7,956 nucleotides of DNA from a bacterium (GTDB lineage Bacteria > UBP7 > UBA6624): contig JACNFQ010000032.1 of the NCBI GenBank assembly GCA_014384545.1, positions 1 to 7,956 of the forward strand. Reading direction: 5' to 3'. A model generated the notes under the pieces. It saw only the letters and a program-made list of their open reading frames with translations, had not been told where the DNA came from and made no database searches. The translations under genes and the position numbers were made by a program. Shown here one piece after another: positions 5,622 to 7,956 of this stretch (position 1 is the first letter of the stretch; each line of letters starts with the position of its first letter).

Positions 5622-7136
5622 TTATCGTGTTCTTCCCCAAGACTTCGTGAACACTTCCACAATTTCACCGAGAGTCGCTTCGGTTTTCACAGCCGCCAAA
5701 ATCAACTCCATAATCCCCCCCTCACCTCTAGCTCCTTTCTCCAGAGCACCCAAAGCAACTCTCACCGCCATGCTATCTCGCTTGTCCCGTCGCCGTGCAA
5801 GCGCTTGAGTCTGTTCAGCCCCCGTACCCTTGGGCAAGGGAGCGGGCTCTCTTGATGCACCTACGCCTTCTTCAAACCGATTTAGCCCCACAACGACTCG
5901 GTCTCCCCGCTCTATCTCTCCTTGAGATTGAGCGCTCGCTTCTTGGATGAGGCTTGCGGTCAGGCCAGACTTTACAGCAGCAACTCCTCCACCTGCTTCC
6001 TCTATCAATTCCACAACTCCACCCGCTTCATCCACCAATCTTCTGGTCTCTTTCTCCAAGAACGCCGAGCCTCCCAAAGGATCTACTGTCCGAGCCAATC
6101 CTGTCTCGTAGTAGAGAACTTGCTGTGTTCTCAGCGCCATCAGTGCGGCTTCTTCACCGGGCAGACCGATCGCCTCATCAAAAGCATTCGTATGGAGCGA
6201 CTGCGTCCCCCCCAAAGTAGCAGCTAGTGCCTGGATCGCTACCCGTGCTACGTTCAACAAGGGTTGGTTCCGGATGAGCGTTGAGCCACAAGTTTGTGTG
6301 TGGAACCGCAACTTCCTAGCCTTGAGATCAGTGATTCCCCTCTTTTGGAGCAAGTCGCTCCATAAAACGCGCGCTGCCCTAAACTTTGCAACTTCTTCAA
6401 GAAAATCGTTGTGACATCCAAAGAAAAAGGAGAATCTTCTGGCGACAGCAATTAGGTCTAATCCTTCTGCCTCTGCAGCATCCAAATACGCCATGGAATG
6501 AGCAAGCGTAATGCCCACCTCTAATGCTGCTGTCGCTCCCGCTTCTCGAATATGGTATCCGGAAACACTAATGGGGTTGAATTGGGGAACTTGGCTCTGG
6601 AACGACAACGTCTCTCTTACCAATCTCATCGAAGCTTCGGGAGAGAAAATATAACAACCTCTTGCGACAAATTCCTTGAGAATGTCGTTCTGAATCGTAC
6701 CCCTCAACACTGTCCAAGGGATACCTTGTCGTTGAGCCACCACCAAGACCATCGCCCAAAGAATCGCTGCAGGGGCATTGATGGTCATAGAGATGCTCAC
6801 TTTGTCTAAGGGGATGCCCTTGAGAAGACGTTCCATATCTGCAAGAGAGTCAATCGCCACCCCTGTTCTTCCTACCTCACCATCCGCTCGGGGGTCGTCG
6901 CTGTCCATCCCCATCTGAGTGGGAAGGTCAAAAGCGACAGATAGCCCCGTCTGCCCTCTTTCTAAGAGTGTTAGAAACCTCCTGTTTGTCTCATCTGCCG
7001 AACCAAACCCAGCGTACTGCCTCATCGTCCAAGCCCTTTGGGTGTACATCCCCTCATGAATCCCACGAAGAAAGGGGGGGTCTCCTGGATTGGAAAGACC
7101 CTCAATGGGTTCAAAGGGAAGATCGGTGCTATCCAC
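5622..7136 (-). CDS. Methylmalonyl-CoA mutase large (catalytic) subunit, lacking the B12-binding domain
   Basis: A 504-residue TIM-barrel substrate-binding chain of the two-protein type. It converts (R)-methylmalonyl-CoA to succinyl-CoA with adenosylcobalamin, linking propionate and branched-chain catabolism to the TCA cycle. By hand alignment, Tyr41 in RQYAGFG, Arg159 in EFVARGCYIF and His195 in SGYHIREAG match Tyr89, Arg207 and His244 of the Propionibacterium enzyme. The Tyr/Arg pair favours methylmalonyl-CoA over isobutyryl-CoA, whose mutase has Phe/Gln. Other blocks are GLSVAFDLPTQMG, GTIQNDILKE, SFFFGCHNDFLEEVAKFRAAR, LGGTQSLHTNAFDEA and TVDPLGGSAF. The chain stops after LGEIVEVFTKSWG, and no DxHxxG cobalamin domain is encoded in the window. 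The usual QQPENN-like segment reads RNQPLLN. Start is GTG (7136-7134); a TAG directly precedes it in frame. AGGA lies 8 nt upstream and TAGGAT 7 nt upstream. The gene probably leads an operon with the M20 gene. Confidence 0.94.
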   Translation of the reverse strand: MDSTDLPFEPIEGLSNPGDPPFLRGIHEGMYTQRAWTMRQYAGFGSADETNRRFLTLLERGQTGLSVAFDLPTQMGMDSDDPRADGEVGRTGVAIDSLADMERLLKGIPLDKVSISMTINAPAAILWAMVLVVAQRQGIPWTVLRGTIQNDILKEFVARGCYIFSPEASMRLVRETLSFQSQVPQFNPISVSGYHIREAGATAALEVGITLAHSMAYLDAAEAEGLDLIAVARRFSFFFGCHNDFLEEVAKFRAARVLWSDLLQKRGITDLKARKLRFHTQTCGSTLIRNQPLLNVARVAIQALAATLGGTQSLHTNAFDEAIGLPGEEAALMALRTQQVLYYETGLARTVDPLGGSAFLEKETRRLVDEAGGVVELIEEAGGGVAAVKSGLTASLIQEASAQSQGEIERGDRVVVGLNRFEEGVGASREPAPLPKGTGAEQTQALARRRDKRDSMAVRVALGALEKGARGEGGIMELILAAVKTEATLGEIVEVFTKSWGRTR

Positions 7137-7143
7137 CTAAACC

Positions 7144-7149
7144 ATCCTA
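7144..7149 (-). promoter_or_regulatory. Putative -10 box (or AGGA ribosome site) of the mutase gene
   Basis: TAGGAT on the - strand is 7 nt from the GTG start (spacer GGTTTAG). The embedded AGGA could instead act as a Shine-Dalgarno sequence 8 nt from GTG, so this one is ambiguous. It sits only 4 bp from the oppositely oriented TAGAAT of the HtrA-like gene. Confidence 0.35.
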
Positions 7150-7153
7150 CAAC

Positions 7154-7159
7154 TAGAAT
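7154..7159 (+). promoter_or_regulatory. Putative -10 box giving a leaderless HtrA-like transcript
   Basis: TAGAAT is followed by six bases (CTATTT) and the ATG at 7166. No purine-rich ribosome site lies upstream. A -35 element would have to overlap the start codon of the divergent mutase gene, and nothing there resembles TTGACA. Confidence 0.45.
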
Positions 7160-7165
7160 CTATTT

Positions 7166-7956
7166 ATGGTTCTCCTTTTTCTCGCCGCTGCCCTATCGCT
7201 ACCCGAACTCGTTCTAGAGGCGACCCCATCCGTTGTGCAAGTTATCTCATTCAAGGAGAGTTCACCCGATGCGTATGGTGTTCGCTGGCCAGTAGAGTCA
7301 AAAGGCACGGGTATTATGGGCATCGAACCGGGAATAATCCTGACGAACCACCATCTTGTTGCCGGCAGTTACGCCACGACGATTACATTAGGTGATGGTC
7401 GCCTCTACCCCGTACGCATCATCGGTTCAGACCCCATCGTGGATCTAGCCGTCCTCTCCGTCCCCCTTGAGGCATGGACGGAACCCTTGCCCTACAGGAA
7501 CCTCGCTGCACTGCCCCTTCAGCCCGGAGAGGATTTGGCAGCGATTGGGTTTCCATTTGGTCTAGATGTGAGTGTCTCTAAGGGGATTGTGAGTGCCACC
7601 GAGCGCTTCCTAGATACACAAAGTGGAGCGCGATGGGGGCTTCTGCAGACGGATATCCCCATCAACCCCGGATTGTCGGGAGGAGCTCTCTTTGACAACG
7701 AAGGTCGTATCGTGGCGATGGCTGTGGGTCGCCTTTCTGGAGACGGCGAAGGAATAGGGTTTGGTATCCCCATAGATAGAGTGATGGAATGGGTCGACCG
7801 AATCAAGAACGGGACAGCACAACATGCAACCTTGGGAATTGGTTTGGAGGAAGGTCATCTTCCGCCCGAGTACTTGACCAGATCTGTCCCACCGAGATTG
7901 CTCCGCGTCGTGACGATGTCCCAACCAAACAACCCTTTCACGCCAGGTGATTTGGG
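7166..7956 (+). CDS. HtrA/DegP-like trypsin-fold serine protease (S1C), 3'-truncated by window edge
   Basis: An open frame from ATG 7166 runs off the right edge, giving 263 visible residues. The in-frame TAG at 7154-7156 fixes this as the first start. The N-terminus MVLLFLAAALSLPELVLEA is hydrophobic but has no positive charge, so it is a weak signal peptide or anchor; export is likely but unproven. The protease domain starts at about TPSVVQV (20). The triad is His63 in LTNHHLVAG, Asp93 in DPIVDLAVL and Ser171 in INPGLSGGALFD. The usual TNAHV and GNSGGP are altered: Ala to His before the catalytic His, Asn to Leu just before the Ser, and Pro to Ala after SGG. IGFPFGL (about 127-133) and GIGFGIPIDRV (about 196-206) are typical S1C blocks. 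A PDZ domain appears to begin near TLGIGLEE (about 222) and is cut at TPGDLG. Expected role is quality control of damaged envelope proteins. It diverges from the mutase over 29 bp. Confidence 0.9.
   Translation, partial: MVLLFLAAALSLPELVLEATPSVVQVISFKESSPDAYGVRWPVESKGTGIMGIEPGIILTNHHLVAGSYATTITLGDGRLYPVRIIGSDPIVDLAVLSVPLEAWTEPLPYRNLAALPLQPGEDLAAIGFPFGLDVSVSKGIVSATERFLDTQSGARWGLLQTDIPINPGLSGGALFDNEGRIVAMAVGRLSGDGEGIGFGIPIDRVMEWVDRIKNGTAQHATLGIGLEEGHLPPEYLTRSVPPRLLRVVTMSQPNNPFTPGDL

Overview
The window is a gene-dense bacterial chromosomal segment of moderate G+C (roughly half). It holds seven protein genes, two of them cut by the window edges, and one repeat-rich intergenic region. No rRNA, tRNA, CRISPR array, insertion sequence or phage gene is visible. 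The host cannot be named from the sequence. A RocB-type M20 peptidase, a two-subunit-type methylmalonyl-CoA mutase large chain, a compact thiS-thiG-thiE-like block and -10-like boxes placed directly against start codons would suit a deep-branching, non-proteobacterial lineage. Armatimonadota/Fimbriimonadia or a Deinococcus-like group are low-confidence guesses.

Left third (1-3011, + strand): the C-terminal two thirds of an S9 prolyl-oligopeptidase-type serine peptidase, then thiS, thiG and a degenerate thiE/tenI-like gene. Each junction overlaps (ATGA, TAATG, TTGA), so the four genes look like one translationally coupled operon. ThiS (ending in GG) is the sulfur carrier, ThiG builds the thiazole phosphate of thiamine, and the TenI/ThiE-like protein would act just after ring formation or at the coupling step. 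The adenylyltransferase ThiF, the glycine or tyrosine oxidase (ThiO/ThiH) and other thiamine genes are not in the window.

Middle (3008-3954): a winged-helix regulator on the - strand meets the thi operon tail to tail, the two stop codons sharing a CTAG palindrome. Just upstream of its start codon lie three 19-nt near-palindromic sites (TGGG-N11-CCCA) at 30-31 bp spacing. They look like an operator array, probably autoregulatory. The regulator's C-terminal half looks like the remnant of a nucleotidyltransferase domain without its catalytic motif. Beyond the operators is about 380 bp of non-coding DNA packed with inverted and direct repeats, including two near-tandem copies of a 39-nt palindromic element.

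Right half (3955-7956): on the - strand, a methylmalonyl-CoA mutase large subunit is followed 32 bp later by a RocB-like M20 metallopeptidase. A trypsin-like HtrA/DegP-family protease diverges from the mutase across a 29-bp gap and runs off the right edge. The starts of the M20, mutase and HtrA genes each have a TANNNT box 6-7 nt upstream, and the regulator has TAAAAT 9 nt upstream. This recurrent arrangement suggests leaderless transcription.
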